In this document: one piece after another, positions 26,219-35,157 of the stretch
How positions within the stretch are numbered: the stretch's first letter is position 1
How the letters are laid out: every line of letters begins with the position of its first letter
DNA from: Stappia sp. BW2
Lineage (GTDB): Bacteria > Pseudomonadota > Alphaproteobacteria > Rhizobiales > Stappiaceae
Length of the DNA: 64,000 nt
Reading direction: 5' to 3'
NCBI RefSeq assembly: GCF_008107695.1
Contig: NZ_VIRG01000103.1
Span: 1-64,000 of the forward strand
Program-made: the position numbers and the translations under genes
The notes under the pieces: generated by a model
Seen by the model: only the letters and a program-made list of their open reading frames with translations
The model's database searches: none
Told to the model about the DNA's origin: nothing

Positions 26219-28108
26219 CTAAACAATGATCTGTCTCCCGATGGAGATCACCCGGTCAGGCGGCAGGTTAAATTTATCAATCGATTGAGCCGAGTTGCGC
26301 CAAAGGAATGCGAACATCGTGCTTCGAACCCGCTCGAAGAATGGTGTCTCGCGTGCCGAGAGGATTGTGTCATGCCCGACATAGAAAATGGCTTCATCCA
26401 AAGAGATGTCTAGCCCGAGCGTCTCGCTTAACCTCATCGCGATGGGTAAGTTCGGGTTCTGCATAAACCCATAGTGAAATGTGATGTGATAAAACCCGGA
26501 CGCAAGCTCCACGATTTCGGCGCGCTCCGCACTTGGTACCCGTGGCACGTCTTCGACCAGAACGGTCATGAACACGACCCGTTCATGCAACGCCGGAGCG
26601 TATTCAAGATCCTTCAGGAGAACCGCGGGGACATAGTCGCCCGGTGGCGTCAGATAGACAGCAGTACCGGGAATACGGGCCGGTGGATTGGCAGCAATCC
26701 GCTCGAAGAAGTCCGTGAGCGGTTCCCTGTCCCGAGTGTTCAGGTCACGCACTCGCCCCATGCCGAAGCGCCATGTTGCCATGATTGCGAAGACCAGAAA
26801 AGCAACGACGATCGGGTACCACCCGCCTTCTAGGAACTTGAACAGATTGGCGCCCAGAAACGCCATATCGATGACGAGGAACGCAGCAGCGAGCACCCCA
26901 GCAAGCAGCGGGTTCCAGTTAAAGCGCCGGGCAACGAAGTAGGCAAGACAGGTGGTAATCACCATGTCCATCGAAACGGCCAGACCATAGGCAGCAGCCA
27001 GATTGTCCGATGTCCGGAAGGCCAGCACCAGGCCGACCGTCGCGACCATCAGCACCCAATTTACCACCGGAATATAAATCTGACCGATCTGTTCGCGGTC
27101 GGTCTGAAGTATGCGCAATGATGGCATTTGACCGAGACGTATGGCTTGGCGGGTCAACGAGAAGACCCCGGAAATAACTGCCTGCGACGCGATAATGGTG
27201 GCAACGGTCGAAAGAGCTACAAGCGGGTAATGTGCCCAATCCGGGCTGAGCCCGTAGAACGGATGTGCGACGAAGCCGGGCTCGTGGAGAACGATCGCTC
27301 CCTGACCGAAATAATTCAACAAAAGGCAGGGGAGCGCGACGACAAACCAAGCCAACCGAATTGGGGTACGTCCGAAATGACCCATGTCTGCATAGAGCGC
27401 CTCCGCGCCTGTGACCGCGAGGAAGACCGTGCCAAGGATTATGATCCCCATGACACCATTGCCGAATAGAAAACTGATGCCATGGAGGGGGTTCAGCGCT
27501 ATGAGCACACCGGGATAGTGCAGGATACCGCGTATTCCGATCAGGCCAAGAACGAGGAACCAGATCAACATAACAGGTCCAAAGAGTGCCCCGATCCGGC
27601 TCGTGCCCTTGTACTGAAATGCAAAGAGCACCAGGAGAATGCTGACTGTGACCGGAATGACGAAATGATCGAAACGCGTTGTCTCAACTGTCAAGCCTTC
27701 GACAGCACTGAGAACCGAGATCGCAGGCGTGATCGTGCCGTCCCCGAAAAGGAGTGCGGCACCGAAGAGGCCCATGATCATCAGAACATTTCGTTGAGTA
27801 CCGGGTGCCGCAACCCAGGGGTTGAGTAAGGCGACGAGTGCGATGATCCCGCCTTCACCGTTGTTGTCCGCTTTGAGTACAAACCAAAGATACTTGATCG
27901 AAACGACAAGGATCAGCGCCCAAACGATCAGGGAAAGAACGCCAAGGACATTGGCTGGCGTGGCCGTTACGAATTCACTTCCGTTGAAGGCCTGCTTGAA
28001 AGCATAGAGAGGACTGGTTCCAATGTCGCCATATACGATACCGAGTGCAGCAAGAGATAGCTTGGATGCGGACTTGCGGGATTCTGTTTCAGGTAAATTC
28101 GAGGTCAA
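26219..28108 (-). CDS. kup: Kup-family potassium uptake protein
   Basis: A 629-residue membrane protein with about 12 helices in the first 440 residues and a hydrophilic C-terminal domain. The start LSLAALGIVYGDIGTSPLYA is the Kup/KUP/HAK signature, and GGIIALVALL and GDGTITPAISVLSAVEG follow. It imports K+ with protons. It is flanked by IS fragments on both sides, so its presence here may be due to transfer. No partner gene is nearby. Confidence 0.95.
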   Translation of the reverse strand: MTSNLPETESRKSASKLSLAALGIVYGDIGTSPLYAFKQAFNGSEFVTATPANVLGVLSLIVWALILVVSIKYLWFVLKADNNGEGGIIALVALLNPWVAAPGTQRNVLMIMGLFGAALLFGDGTITPAISVLSAVEGLTVETTRFDHFVIPVTVSILLVLFAFQYKGTSRIGALFGPVMLIWFLVLGLIGIRGILHYPGVLIALNPLHGISFLFGNGVMGIIILGTVFLAVTGAEALYADMGHFGRTPIRLAWFVVALPCLLLNYFGQGAIVLHEPGFVAHPFYGLSPDWAHYPLVALSTVATIIASQAVISGVFSLTRQAIRLGQMPSLRILQTDREQIGQIYIPVVNWVLMVATVGLVLAFRTSDNLAAAYGLAVSMDMVITTCLAYFVARRFNWNPLLAGVLAAAFLVIDMAFLGANLFKFLEGGWYPIVVAFLVFAIMATWRFGMGRVRDLNTRDREPLTDFFERIAANPPARIPGTAVYLTPPGDYVPAVLLKDLEYAPALHERVVFMTVLVEDVPRVPSAERAEIVELASGFYHITFHYGFMQNPNLPIAMRLSETLGLDISLDEAIFYVGHDTILSARETPFFERVRSTMFAFLWRNSAQSIDKFNLPPDRVISIGRQIIV

Positions 28109-28463
28109 AATTTAGCTTTCCGGTTTGTCAAATGGACCTGTCACGATTTGATCTTCATTGGCAGCGCCTTTATCGACCTTATCTGCAAAGCAGATCCAGC
28201 GCGAACGATCGTACCCCGAATGGGCCGAGAAAAAGTCGGTTTCGGCCGATGGACTATCTTGCCGGCGGAAGGCTCCTTGAGACTTCTGCCGGCGCTAGAT
28301 GGTCCCGGCAGAAATTGTGTTTGGCTCGGAGGAGGCCGCACAGCGGCCGGAAGAAAGCGTGGTCCGCAGGGCGAGACCAGAACAGATAGGAGCCGTGCTT
28401 GGCTCTCGTTCGCTTTCTCGTCCAAAATCGCTCTGAGTTCTGCGTACAATTCGTCTGTTTCTA
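28109..28463. other. Gene-free stretch with a hairpin
   Basis: No convincing coding sequence. TTCTGCCGG (28284-28292) and CCGGCAGAA (28305-28313) form a 9-bp stem with a 12-base loop. The stretch ends at an IS5-type terminal fragment. Confidence 0.4.
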
Positions 28464-28510
28464 GGCCGTGTGGACGGATTTGATCAAGATGAAGGCCGCG
28501 GCAATTGAGA
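28464..28510 (+). mobile_element. IS5-family end fragment
   Basis: From GGCCGTGTGGACGGATTTG onward, about 45 bases match the left end of the intact element at 29515 with a few changes, also preceded by TA. The match then fades, so only one end survives. It is in the same orientation as the intact copy. Confidence 0.65.
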
Positions 28511-28664
28511 CGAAGCTTCTGCAAACCGAAACAGCGCTGGTCTCGCTCGCAATTTCACGCTGTTTGCTCGGCGTAAGTTGCTGCTCGGCTTGGCAATTTT
28601 ATCGGCGCGTGTTTGTGTTCAGAGCATTGGCAGCAACGCGCAGACCCAAGGTTTGCCGGATCAC

Positions 28665-29321
28665 ATGAGTAAATTGGGCATGGAAGAAAATTCAGTTGTC
28701 TACAGTCTCGGAGTAGGGGTACAGCCCGAAAACTACATGTACACCAACTATTTTGAGGCAATCGACGGGGATCCTGAGAAAATAAGAGTAGTCGATGACA
28801 CACCAGATGAAGGAGCCTGGATCTCGCCGATTGGGCTTACCGCTGGCAGGCACGTGTTACCTCAATTCGTACCAACCAAGCTTCGCAGGGGCGGGCCTGG
28901 GATCAAACGTCAACCGCTGCTCGATGTGAACCGCTGGGAAGGAGGTGCGCCGCTTGTTCCGCAAGTGTTCAAGGACATTCTTGAAGAGCTTGAGCCAGAC
29001 GTTCACCAGTTCTTCCCAATGGAGTACTTCGAGAACGAGACCAAAATCGGAGAAGGCTATCTGTTTATCACTGGCAACCGTCTGGACACACTGCATGACA
29101 CGCTATGCGAGCCTGGCCGTGATGACCAAGGTTTCTTGATCCGGGCGAAGAAGCCTGAAATCACAAAAATTGTGTTTTCGCTTTCGAAAATCAATGGTCA
29201 CCACGCTTGGAACGAAATGTTTATTCGCCGTCCTGGCCTCAGGGTGTCGCAAGTTTTTGGCGATGCGTTGCGAGCCAAGAACCTGAGTGGCGTCAATTAT
29301 CATAGCTATCGGGCTGTTTGA
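28665..29321 (+). CDS. Orphan Imm11-type immunity protein
   Basis: About 218 residues. The C-terminal part has the pattern of Imm11 (DUF1629) immunity proteins: GHHAWNEMFIRRPGLRVSQV, then FGDALRAKNLSGVNY, comparable to GDHHIWRD-----FVSDALRDAL--AGITG in relatives. Such proteins protect against polymorphic toxins exported by type VI or similar systems. No toxin gene is visible; upstream lies an IS5 end fragment. The start at 28665 or 28680 is chosen because the residues before it do not fit the family. Confidence 0.6.
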   Translation: MSKLGMEENSVVYSLGVGVQPENYMYTNYFEAIDGDPEKIRVVDDTPDEGAWISPIGLTAGRHVLPQFVPTKLRRGGPGIKRQPLLDVNRWEGGAPLVPQVFKDILEELEPDVHQFFPMEYFENETKIGEGYLFITGNRLDTLHDTLCEPGRDDQGFLIRAKKPEITKIVFSLSKINGHHAWNEMFIRRPGLRVSQVFGDALRAKNLSGVNYHSYRAV

Positions 29322-29338
29322 TTTTTTAGGGGCTGATT

Positions 29339-29515
29339 ATGGTGGAGTTCAGTGATCTTACCCGTCCGGACTTGGGCGCGTTGCTGGGGTTTGCATCCGT
29401 ATACGGATCGGAGCTCCAAGGCGCTCATGTGAACGGCAAAACCAAACTTGTGCCTTCGCTCGGACGAATCTTCGATTTTAAGAGCAGCGATGTGCCTGAA
29501 GGAGCGAAGCATTAG
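29339..29515 (+). pseudogene. 58-codon 5' fragment of a gene cut by the IS5 element
   Basis: The frame runs from ATG at 29339 (MVEFSDLTRPDLGALLG...) and ends in TAG exactly at the IS5 boundary, where TA is the target duplication and G is the first base of the element. The continuation is not found beyond the right end at 30360. It lies 17 bases after the Imm11 gene, so it was probably a second gene of the same toxin-immunity cassette. No family is recognised. Confidence 0.45.
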
Positions 29516-30311
29516 GCCGTGTAGACGGATTTGATCAAGATGAAGGCCGCGGCGATTGCGACGATGGCGCGGAAGTTTCTGGCGGTTTTCTCGCATCGCA
29601 GGGCGACGCGTTTAAAGCGTTTGAGCTTGCCCATCATTTGTTCGATGCGTGCGCGGCCGCGGTAGAGCGCTTTGGCGAAGTGCCTGGGAATGTCGCGCCG
29701 GTTTGATTTGTAAGGGATGACCGGGACAGCCCCGGCCTTTCGCGCAGCCTCTCGATTGGCATTGCTGTCATAGCCCTTGTCGGCAACGATGGCCCGATGT
29801 TTGATGTCGGGGCCGGTTTCCATGAGATCCGTAAACTGCTTGCTGTCAGAGGCTTCGCCACCGGTCAGTTCAAAGCCAAGCGGCAGGTCGCTCCGATCCG
29901 TTTTCAGATGGATCTTGGTGCCGAACCCGCCGCGCGAACGCCCGAGCGCTTGACCTTCCTGCCCCCTTTGGCGCCTGCCGCGGAAACATGGGCGCGAATA
30001 ACGGTGCTATCGAACATGGCAATCAGGTGTGCCCCTTCATCAAACCCGGCCAGAATGGAAAAATAGTCCTCGAACACACCCGTCTTGCCAAGACGGTCGA
30101 ACCGTTTCCAGACGCTGTTCCAGTTGCCGAACCGCTCGGGCAAAGCGCGCCAGGAGATGTTGTGAAGCGTGAAATAGTGCAGAGCCTCGAGAAACAGACG
30201 GTCATTCTTTGCCTTCGCGCCGACCCGTGGCAAGCAAGCCCGGAAAACCTCCAGTGCCAGTTCGAAATCCCGTGCTGTCATCTTGGTACACATCGCCGAC
30301 CTCCAAATCAC
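29512..30311 (-). CDS. IS5-family DDE transposase made by -1 frameshift
   Basis: Two overlapping minus-strand frames encode one transposase. The first (30311 to 29904) holds the first aspartate in AMFDSTVIRAH. The second holds the second aspartate in IVADKGYDSN and the glutamate in RARIEQMMGK. The frames join at AAAGGGGG (complement of 29962-29969): a -1 slip gives AKGGQEGQALGRSRGGFGTKI, the conserved sequence of the family. The TAA stop is supplied by the TA target base pair outside the element. MTARDFELA is a likely alternative start. Confidence 0.8.
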
Positions 30312-30359
30312 GTCGGCAACCTATGAATCACTTTGAAATCAAATCAGGAATGAACAACC
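29515..30359 (-). mobile_element. IS5-family (IS427-type) insertion sequence, 845 bp, apparently intact
   Basis: The element is flanked by TA at 29513-29514 and 30360-30361. The outer ends read GGCCGTGTAGACGG and, inverted, GGTTGTTCATTCC; they share GG--GT--A and a nearby GATTTGAT, a weak terminal inverted repeat. Size, TA target and two-frame transposase fit the IS427 group. The exact ends are inferred from these features. Confidence 0.7.
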
Positions 30360-30432
30360 TAGTATCTGGGTTGGAATCGTAGGTCAGCTCTGCAATTTTC
30401 TCAGACGTTTTTGAGCGTCTTCTCTGATATTT

Positions 30433-30687
30433 TCAAAGGTGTAATCTTGGCAGCTCCCGAGCAGCTTTGATGTCATCGTAAATGGCACAGAGATATTTTG
30501 ACCTTTTGCGCTGATCATTCACGTGTTTCGCGTCATCGAGCCTTTGGGCTGTTTGTTGAACACGCTCTTGTTCTTCTTGTTGTTTTTCCGCCAACCGCTC
30601 TTGTTCTGCCTCTTTCTTTTTGTCTGCGATGATTTTCTGTTGGGTGTCGTGCAGGCGCTCAGGTGCTGTCCCCTTATTCCTCAACAT
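30433..30687 (-). CDS. Short charged coiled-coil protein, possibly a remnant
   Basis: 84 residues rich in E, K, Q and R (QQKIIADKKKEAEQERLAEK), predicted coiled coil over residues 15-60. No family is recognised. The ATG abuts the large inverted repeat at 30688. It may be the tail end of a larger gene whose 5' part was lost, or a non-genuine frame. Confidence 0.3.
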   Translation of the reverse strand: MLRNKGTAPERLHDTQQKIIADKKKEAEQERLAEKQQEEQERVQQTAQRLDDAKHVNDQRKRSKYLCAIYDDIKAARELPRLHL

Positions 30688-30736
30688 CCGATGCGCGGGA
30701 GTTTGGTGATTTGGTCACCAAACTCCCGCGCATCGG
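30688..30736. repeat. Perfect 22-bp inverted repeat upstream of cydA
   Basis: The arms 30688-30709 and 30715-30736 pair perfectly around TTTGG. Each arm begins or ends with CCGATGCGCGGGAG / CTCCCGCGCATCGG. The inner part GGTGA-TTTGG-TCACC (30705-30719) matches two other sites in this window upstream of yeeE and of the DUF2892 gene. No T-run follows, so a simple terminator is unlikely; an operator or a DNA cruciform is possible. Confidence 0.8.
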
Positions 30737-30815
30737 GTGATAGGGATCCTCAAATGTGTCCTGTGCTGGTTGATTTTCCGAAAAGCACAGGTCCGCAAAC
30801 TGAGGAGCACACGAC

Positions 30816-32426
30816 ATGGAGCTCGATATTGTCGAGCTGTCACGCCTGCAATTCGCGATGACGGCGTTGTACCACTTCCTCTTCGTGCCGCTGACACTGG
30901 GGCTGTCGATCCTGGTCGCGATCATGGAGACCGTTTATGTAATGACCGGCCGGCCGATCTGGCGGCAGATGACGAAATTCTGGGGAACGTTGTTTGGTAT
31001 CAACTTCGTTCTGGGCGTCGCAACCGGCATTACCATGGAATTCCAGTTTGGTATGAACTGGAGCTACTATAGCCACTATGTTGGAGACATTTTCGGAGCA
31101 CCACTCGCAATCGAGGGGCTCATGGCCTTTTTCCTGGAAGCAACCTTCGTCGGGCTGTTCTTCTTCGGTTGGGACAAGCTCTCCAGGGTCGGGCATCTGA
31201 CGGTCACCTGGCTGGTCGCGATCGGCTCCAACTTCTCAGCGCTGTGGATCCTCATTGCCAATGGCTGGATGCAGAACCCGGTTGGCGCGCAGTTCAATCC
31301 GGACACGATGCGCATGGAGATGACTTCGTTTTTCGAAGTGGTCTTCAACGAGGTTGCCCAGGCAAAATTCGTCCACACCGTCTCGGCTGGCTACGTCACC
31401 GCCTCTGTCTTCGTGCTCGGCGTATCCGCCTGGTACCTGCTCAAGGGCAGACACATGCCGATGGCGCGCCGATCGATCACCGTTGCGGCCTCCTTCGGCC
31501 TGGCATCGGCTCTTTCCGTCGTCGTGCTGGGGGACGAATCCGGTTATTCGGCCAGTCACACACAGCGCATGAAGCTCGCCGCAATGGAAGGCATGTGGGA
31601 GACCCATGAGGCTCCGGCCCCCTTCAATCTGATCGGGCTACCCGACCAGGAAGCGCGTGAAACACATTATGCCATTGAGATCCCCTGGGTCATGGGGCTC
31701 ATCGGCACCCGTTCACTCACGGAAACAATTCCCGGTATAAATGACCTGGTCGCCGAAGCCGAGAAGCGGATCGAAAGCGGAATTGCCGCCTATGACGCGC
31801 TCATGACCATTCGCGAGCAAAGGTCGGAAACAGCACCGCAAGTGCGCGATACCTTCGAGGAAAACTCCGGCAACCTGGGATTTGCGTTCCTTCTGCTTCG
31901 CTATATGGACGACCCGAGGGACGCTACGCCCGCGGATATTGCCCGGGCAGCCGAAGACACCATTCCCGGCGTTGCGCCGCTGTTCTGGTCCTTCCGCGTC
32001 ATGGTCGGTCTCGGGTTCGCCTTTATCGGGGTGATGATCTACTTCTTCTGGCGTTCCTCTTTCTGCCAGCAAAGCTATCCCCGATGGGCACTCCGGCTCG
32101 CCGTGGCGATCATTCCGGCGCCCTGGATTGCAGCAGAACTCGGTTGGTTTGTTGCCGAGTTTGGCCGTCAGCCCTGGACAGTGGACGGCATTCTGCCTAC
32201 GGCCCTCTCCGTAAGCCACCTGAGCATTCAGGACGTATTGCTCACCCTCACCGGGTTTGTGACCTTCTACACGATCCTCTTCGTGGTCGAGATGAGCCTG
32301 ATGCTGAAATACATCCGCAAGGGCCCCTATCAGGACGTCGAGGAAACGGAAATCTGGAACGCCCGCCACGAACACCGCTTGCGTACCCATGACGGCCAGG
32401 TGCCGTTTGCAACCCCTGCGGAGTGA
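30816..32426 (+). CDS. cydA: Cytochrome bd ubiquinol oxidase subunit I
   Basis: 536 residues. Heme ligands are visible: H20 in ALYHFLFVPLT (heme b595), the histidine in FVHTVSAGYV (heme b558) and the methionine in SFRVMVGLG. The quinol-binding loop follows the fifth helix. Cytochrome bd reduces O2 to water without pumping protons and tolerates sulfide, cyanide and NO. TGAGGAG precedes the ATG. It heads a cydABX operon. Confidence 0.97.
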   Translation: MELDIVELSRLQFAMTALYHFLFVPLTLGLSILVAIMETVYVMTGRPIWRQMTKFWGTLFGINFVLGVATGITMEFQFGMNWSYYSHYVGDIFGAPLAIEGLMAFFLEATFVGLFFFGWDKLSRVGHLTVTWLVAIGSNFSALWILIANGWMQNPVGAQFNPDTMRMEMTSFFEVVFNEVAQAKFVHTVSAGYVTASVFVLGVSAWYLLKGRHMPMARRSITVAASFGLASALSVVVLGDESGYSASHTQRMKLAAMEGMWETHEAPAPFNLIGLPDQEARETHYAIEIPWVMGLIGTRSLTETIPGINDLVAEAEKRIESGIAAYDALMTIREQRSETAPQVRDTFEENSGNLGFAFLLLRYMDDPRDATPADIARAAEDTIPGVAPLFWSFRVMVGLGFAFIGVMIYFFWRSSFCQQSYPRWALRLAVAIIPAPWIAAELGWFVAEFGRQPWTVDGILPTALSVSHLSIQDVLLTLTGFVTFYTILFVVEMSLMLKYIRKGPYQDVEETEIWNARHEHRLRTHDGQVPFATPAE

Positions 32427-32431
32427 TAGCC

Positions 32432-33595
32432 ATGATCCTCTTTGAACTTCTGCCGTACGACACTCTTCGCCTTATCTGGTGGCTGCTTTTGGGTGTCCTG
32501 CTGATTGGTTTCGCCCTTACGGACGGCTTCGACATGGGCGTGGGAGCGCTGCTTCCCTTTGTCGGTAGAACGGATGTTGAACGGCGCATCGTTATCAACA
32601 CCGTCGGTCCCGTCTGGGAAGGAAACCAGGTCTGGTTCATTCTCGGCGGTGGCGCGATTTTTGCCGCATGGCCACCGCTTTATGCGGTCAGCTTTTCCGG
32701 ATTCTATCTGGCCATGTTCGCAGTTCTAGCGGCGCTCATCTTGCGCCCCGTAGCATTCAAGTACCGGTCCAAACGTGAAAGCATCATCTGGCGAAGTAGC
32801 TGGGACTGGGCTTTGTTTGTTGGCGGTGCAGTGCCGGCCCTGATCTTCGGGGTCGCAGTTGGAAACGTCCTTCAAGGCGTGCCGTTCGAACTGACGCCGG
32901 ACCTATTCTCTCGCTACGAGGGCAGTTACTACGGCAAGTTTCTGGGCCTCCTCAACCCCTTTGCATTGCTCACGGGCGTTGTATCCATTGCCATGTTGAC
33001 GACCCACGGTGCAGCCTGGCTGTCGCTGAAGGCGGAGGGCGTGGTCGCTGAGCGCGCGCGAAGCATCGGTGTGGTAACGGGATTGATGACGATTATCGGT
33101 TTCGCGGTGTCGGGGCTATGGTTGTTCTTGGTGATCGAAGGGTATGCCCTCACAAGTGACATCGTGACGGACGGGCCGTCGAACCCGCTCTACTCCGAAG
33201 TTCAGCGAACCTCTACATGGCTGTCCGCCTATGTGGCCAGACCATGGATCATCATTGCTCCCGTGCTCGGTTTCGCAGGCATGACGATGGCTGTGCTCGG
33301 CCTGCGCAAGGGCCGCGAAGTCTCTACTCTGCTGTGGTCCAAACTCGGCATTTTTGGAGCAATCTCGACCGTAGGTCTAACAATGTTTCCGTTTATCTTG
33401 CCTTCATCTCTCCACCCGAACTCTTCGCTGACGGTCTGGGACAGTTCATCCTCTCACCAGACGCTTTTCATCATGCTGGTGGTCACGGTGATCTTCATGC
33501 CGTTGATCCTGGCCTACACCGCTTGGGTCTACAAAGTGCTCTGGGGCAAGGTCACCGAAGCGGACGTTACCGGAAACTCGGACACTGTCTACTGA
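32432..33595 (+). CDS. cydB: Cytochrome bd ubiquinol oxidase subunit II
   Basis: 387 residues, eight to nine helices, starting near LRLIWWLLLGVLLIGFALTD with DGFDMGVGALLP, the CydB signature, then GPVWEGNQVWFI. It pairs with CydA. The ATG at 32432 lies five bases after the cydA stop. Confidence 0.96.
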   Translation: MILFELLPYDTLRLIWWLLLGVLLIGFALTDGFDMGVGALLPFVGRTDVERRIVINTVGPVWEGNQVWFILGGGAIFAAWPPLYAVSFSGFYLAMFAVLAALILRPVAFKYRSKRESIIWRSSWDWALFVGGAVPALIFGVAVGNVLQGVPFELTPDLFSRYEGSYYGKFLGLLNPFALLTGVVSIAMLTTHGAAWLSLKAEGVVAERARSIGVVTGLMTIIGFAVSGLWLFLVIEGYALTSDIVTDGPSNPLYSEVQRTSTWLSAYVARPWIIIAPVLGFAGMTMAVLGLRKGREVSTLLWSKLGIFGAISTVGLTMFPFILPSSLHPNSSLTVWDSSSSHQTLFIMLVVTVIFMPLILAYTAWVYKVLWGKVTEADVTGNSDTVY

Positions 33596-33611
33596 GATAA
33601 GGAGCAAAACC

Positions 33612-33749
33612 ATGTGGTATTTCGCCTGGCTTCTGGGTCTGCCGCTCGCCGCGATATTTGCCGTGATGAACGCGATGTGGCTCGAACTGCAGCGGGATCG
33701 TGTCCTCGCCGACGAACACGAGGAACGCCCACCTGCCGTTCACGGATAA
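33612..33749 (+). CDS. cydX: Cytochrome bd small subunit CydX/CbdX
   Basis: A 45-residue protein, too short for most gene finders. It starts MWYFAWLLGLPLAAIFAVMN and has the CydX-type WYF-W-LG core, one membrane helix, and a charged tail (LQRDRVLADEHEERP). AAGGAGCAAAACC precedes the ATG. CydX stabilises the CydAB hemes. It ends the operon before a terminator. Confidence 0.9.
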   Translation: MWYFAWLLGLPLAAIFAVMNAMWLELQRDRVLADEHEERPPAVHG

Positions 33750-33757
33750 AGGTGATG

Positions 33758-33783
33758 AGGCCGGCCATGGAGGCCGGCCTTTT
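33758..33783 (+). terminator. Rho-independent terminator of cydABX
   Basis: AGGCCGGCC and GGCCGGCCT form a 9-bp GC-rich stem around ATGGA and are followed by TTT. It lies 9 bases after the cydX stop. Confidence 0.8.
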
Positions 33784-33852
33784 CACGCTGCCCAGCGCCA
33801 CCGGCCTTCAGTGTGAAAGGAAGAGCCGGAATAAAGGAAACTCCTGTCCGTT

Positions 33853-33867
33853 GGTGACCAAGTCACC
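33853..33867. promoter_or_regulatory. GGTGA-N5-TCACC palindrome upstream of yeeE pair
   Basis: GGTGA-CCAAG-TCACC, 100 bases before the start of the first YeeE-type gene. Near-identical sites lie at 30705 and 39217. Candidate operator of the Crp/Fnr regulator at 38519. Confidence 0.6.
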
Positions 33868-33966
33868 GAGTGATGCAGGCACGACATGCTAGGAAATCGG
33901 GAACTGCCGGTGAAAGGCGAAATGTTTCGCATGGTCTGCCGGCCCGATACCAAAGGAGATGTCGAA

Positions 33967-34515
33967 ATGACCTGGGACTGGAGACTAGGTGGCGTCCTGC
34001 TCGGTGCGGTCTTCTTTGCCGCGGTGCTTCTCGTGAAGCCCATCGGTGTCAGCACGCAGTTCGTGATCCTTGATGCAATCGTTACGGATGTTGTTACGCC
34101 CGATTTCATCACCAAGACCGCAGACGGTTACACATCGACGAATGCCTACATGGCCAAGTCGAACGGCAAATATGCCGGTAATGCCGCAAACCCGTTGAAT
34201 TACAGTTTCGTTTTTGTGCTGGCCATGGCGGCGGGCGCCTTCGTCTCAACGCTGCTCAAGGGCGGCATCGGACAGCAGGAACGCCGTCTGCCTGCTGTCT
34301 GGCGGGCCAACTTTGGCGAAACACCGTGGAAGCACTACGCGGTGGCCTTTGCCGGAGGCTTTGTCGTGCTTTACGGCGCGCGTCTTGCCGGTGGCTGCAC
34401 CTCCGGACACATGATGAGCGGCATGATGCAGACGTCCCTGTCCGGTTACATCTTCGCCCTCGGCGCCTTTCTCGCAGCCGTTCCTACAGCCCTCTTCATG
34501 TACAGGGAGGATTGA
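33967..34515 (+). CDS. YeeE/YedE-family transporter, N-terminal half protein
   Basis: 182 residues with about four helices and the conserved cysteine in GARLAGGCTSGHMMSG, the hallmark of YeeE/YedE sulfur transporters. In bacteria such as E. coli the full-length protein imports thiosulfate. Here, as in many alphaproteobacteria, the function is split over two genes (next gene follows after 3 bases). AAAGGAGATG precedes ATG 33967. Confidence 0.9.
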   Translation: MTWDWRLGGVLLGAVFFAAVLLVKPIGVSTQFVILDAIVTDVVTPDFITKTADGYTSTNAYMAKSNGKYAGNAANPLNYSFVFVLAMAAGAFVSTLLKGGIGQQERRLPAVWRANFGETPWKHYAVAFAGGFVVLYGARLAGGCTSGHMMSGMMQTSLSGYIFALGAFLAAVPTALFMYRED

Positions 34516-34518
34516 CCG

Positions 34519-35106
34519 ATGACCCTCGTGCTCGCCTTTGCGATCGGCGCCGCATTCGGCTTCGTCCTGGACCGGATCGGGGCCACCAACCCCAATGTCA
34601 TCATCGGCATGCTGACATTACGGCGCCTGAACCTGATGAAAACCATCCTTCTGGCCATCGGAACCGGTTCGATCCTGATGTTCGGTGGCCAGATGCTCGG
34701 GCTTGTGGACGTCGGCCACATGTCGGTCAAGGCGGCCTATGCAGGCGTCTTTATCGGCGGACTGCTGCTCGGTGTCGGCTGGGCGGCTGCCGGCTACTGT
34801 CCGGGCACGGCCATCGGCGCCGCTGCTGCCGGTCGAAGAGGTGCATTGATCTTCGTCGTCGGCGGTCTGTTCGGAGCCGCCGCATACATGGCGACCTATC
34901 CAATGTGGAAGGCCTCCGGACTGCTTGATGACATCGCAGGCGGCAAGGTCACGCTAGGCTCCGTACCCGGCTCTGCCTATGAGAGCATCTGGACCGTTCA
35001 GGGCGATCTTCTGGGCATTGCACTGGGGGCAGTTTTCGTTGCTGTCGCTTTTGCCCTGCCGCAGCGCCTGACGGGAGATGCGACAGGCAAGCTTCCGGCC
35101 GAATAA
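34519..35106 (+). CDS. YeeE/YedE-family transporter, second half protein (DUF6691 type)
   Basis: 195 residues, about five helices, with the matching cysteine motif GVGWAAAGYCPGTAIGA. It would pair with the upstream half to complete a sulfur-compound channel. Start ATG at 34519 follows GGAGGATTGACC. Confidence 0.9.
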   Translation: MTLVLAFAIGAAFGFVLDRIGATNPNVIIGMLTLRRLNLMKTILLAIGTGSILMFGGQMLGLVDVGHMSVKAAYAGVFIGGLLLGVGWAAAGYCPGTAIGAAAAGRRGALIFVVGGLFGAAAYMATYPMWKASGLLDDIAGGKVTLGSVPGSAYESIWTVQGDLLGIALGAVFVAVAFALPQRLTGDATGKLPAE

Positions 35107-35157
35107 CACGGGAGCCAAAAGGCCAACCCGAACTCATCAAACTAAAGGGCGATCATC

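Noticed and set aside
28148..28483. Frame starting MIFIGSAFIDLICKADPA, like the start of a sugar kinase
   Set aside because: The resemblance ends after about 18 residues and the rest is not protein-like.
29242..29256. GGGTGTCGCAAG within the Imm11 gene, like the IS6-type end motif
   Set aside because: It is in frame inside a conserved coding segment (LRVSQVFGDAL); most likely coincidence.
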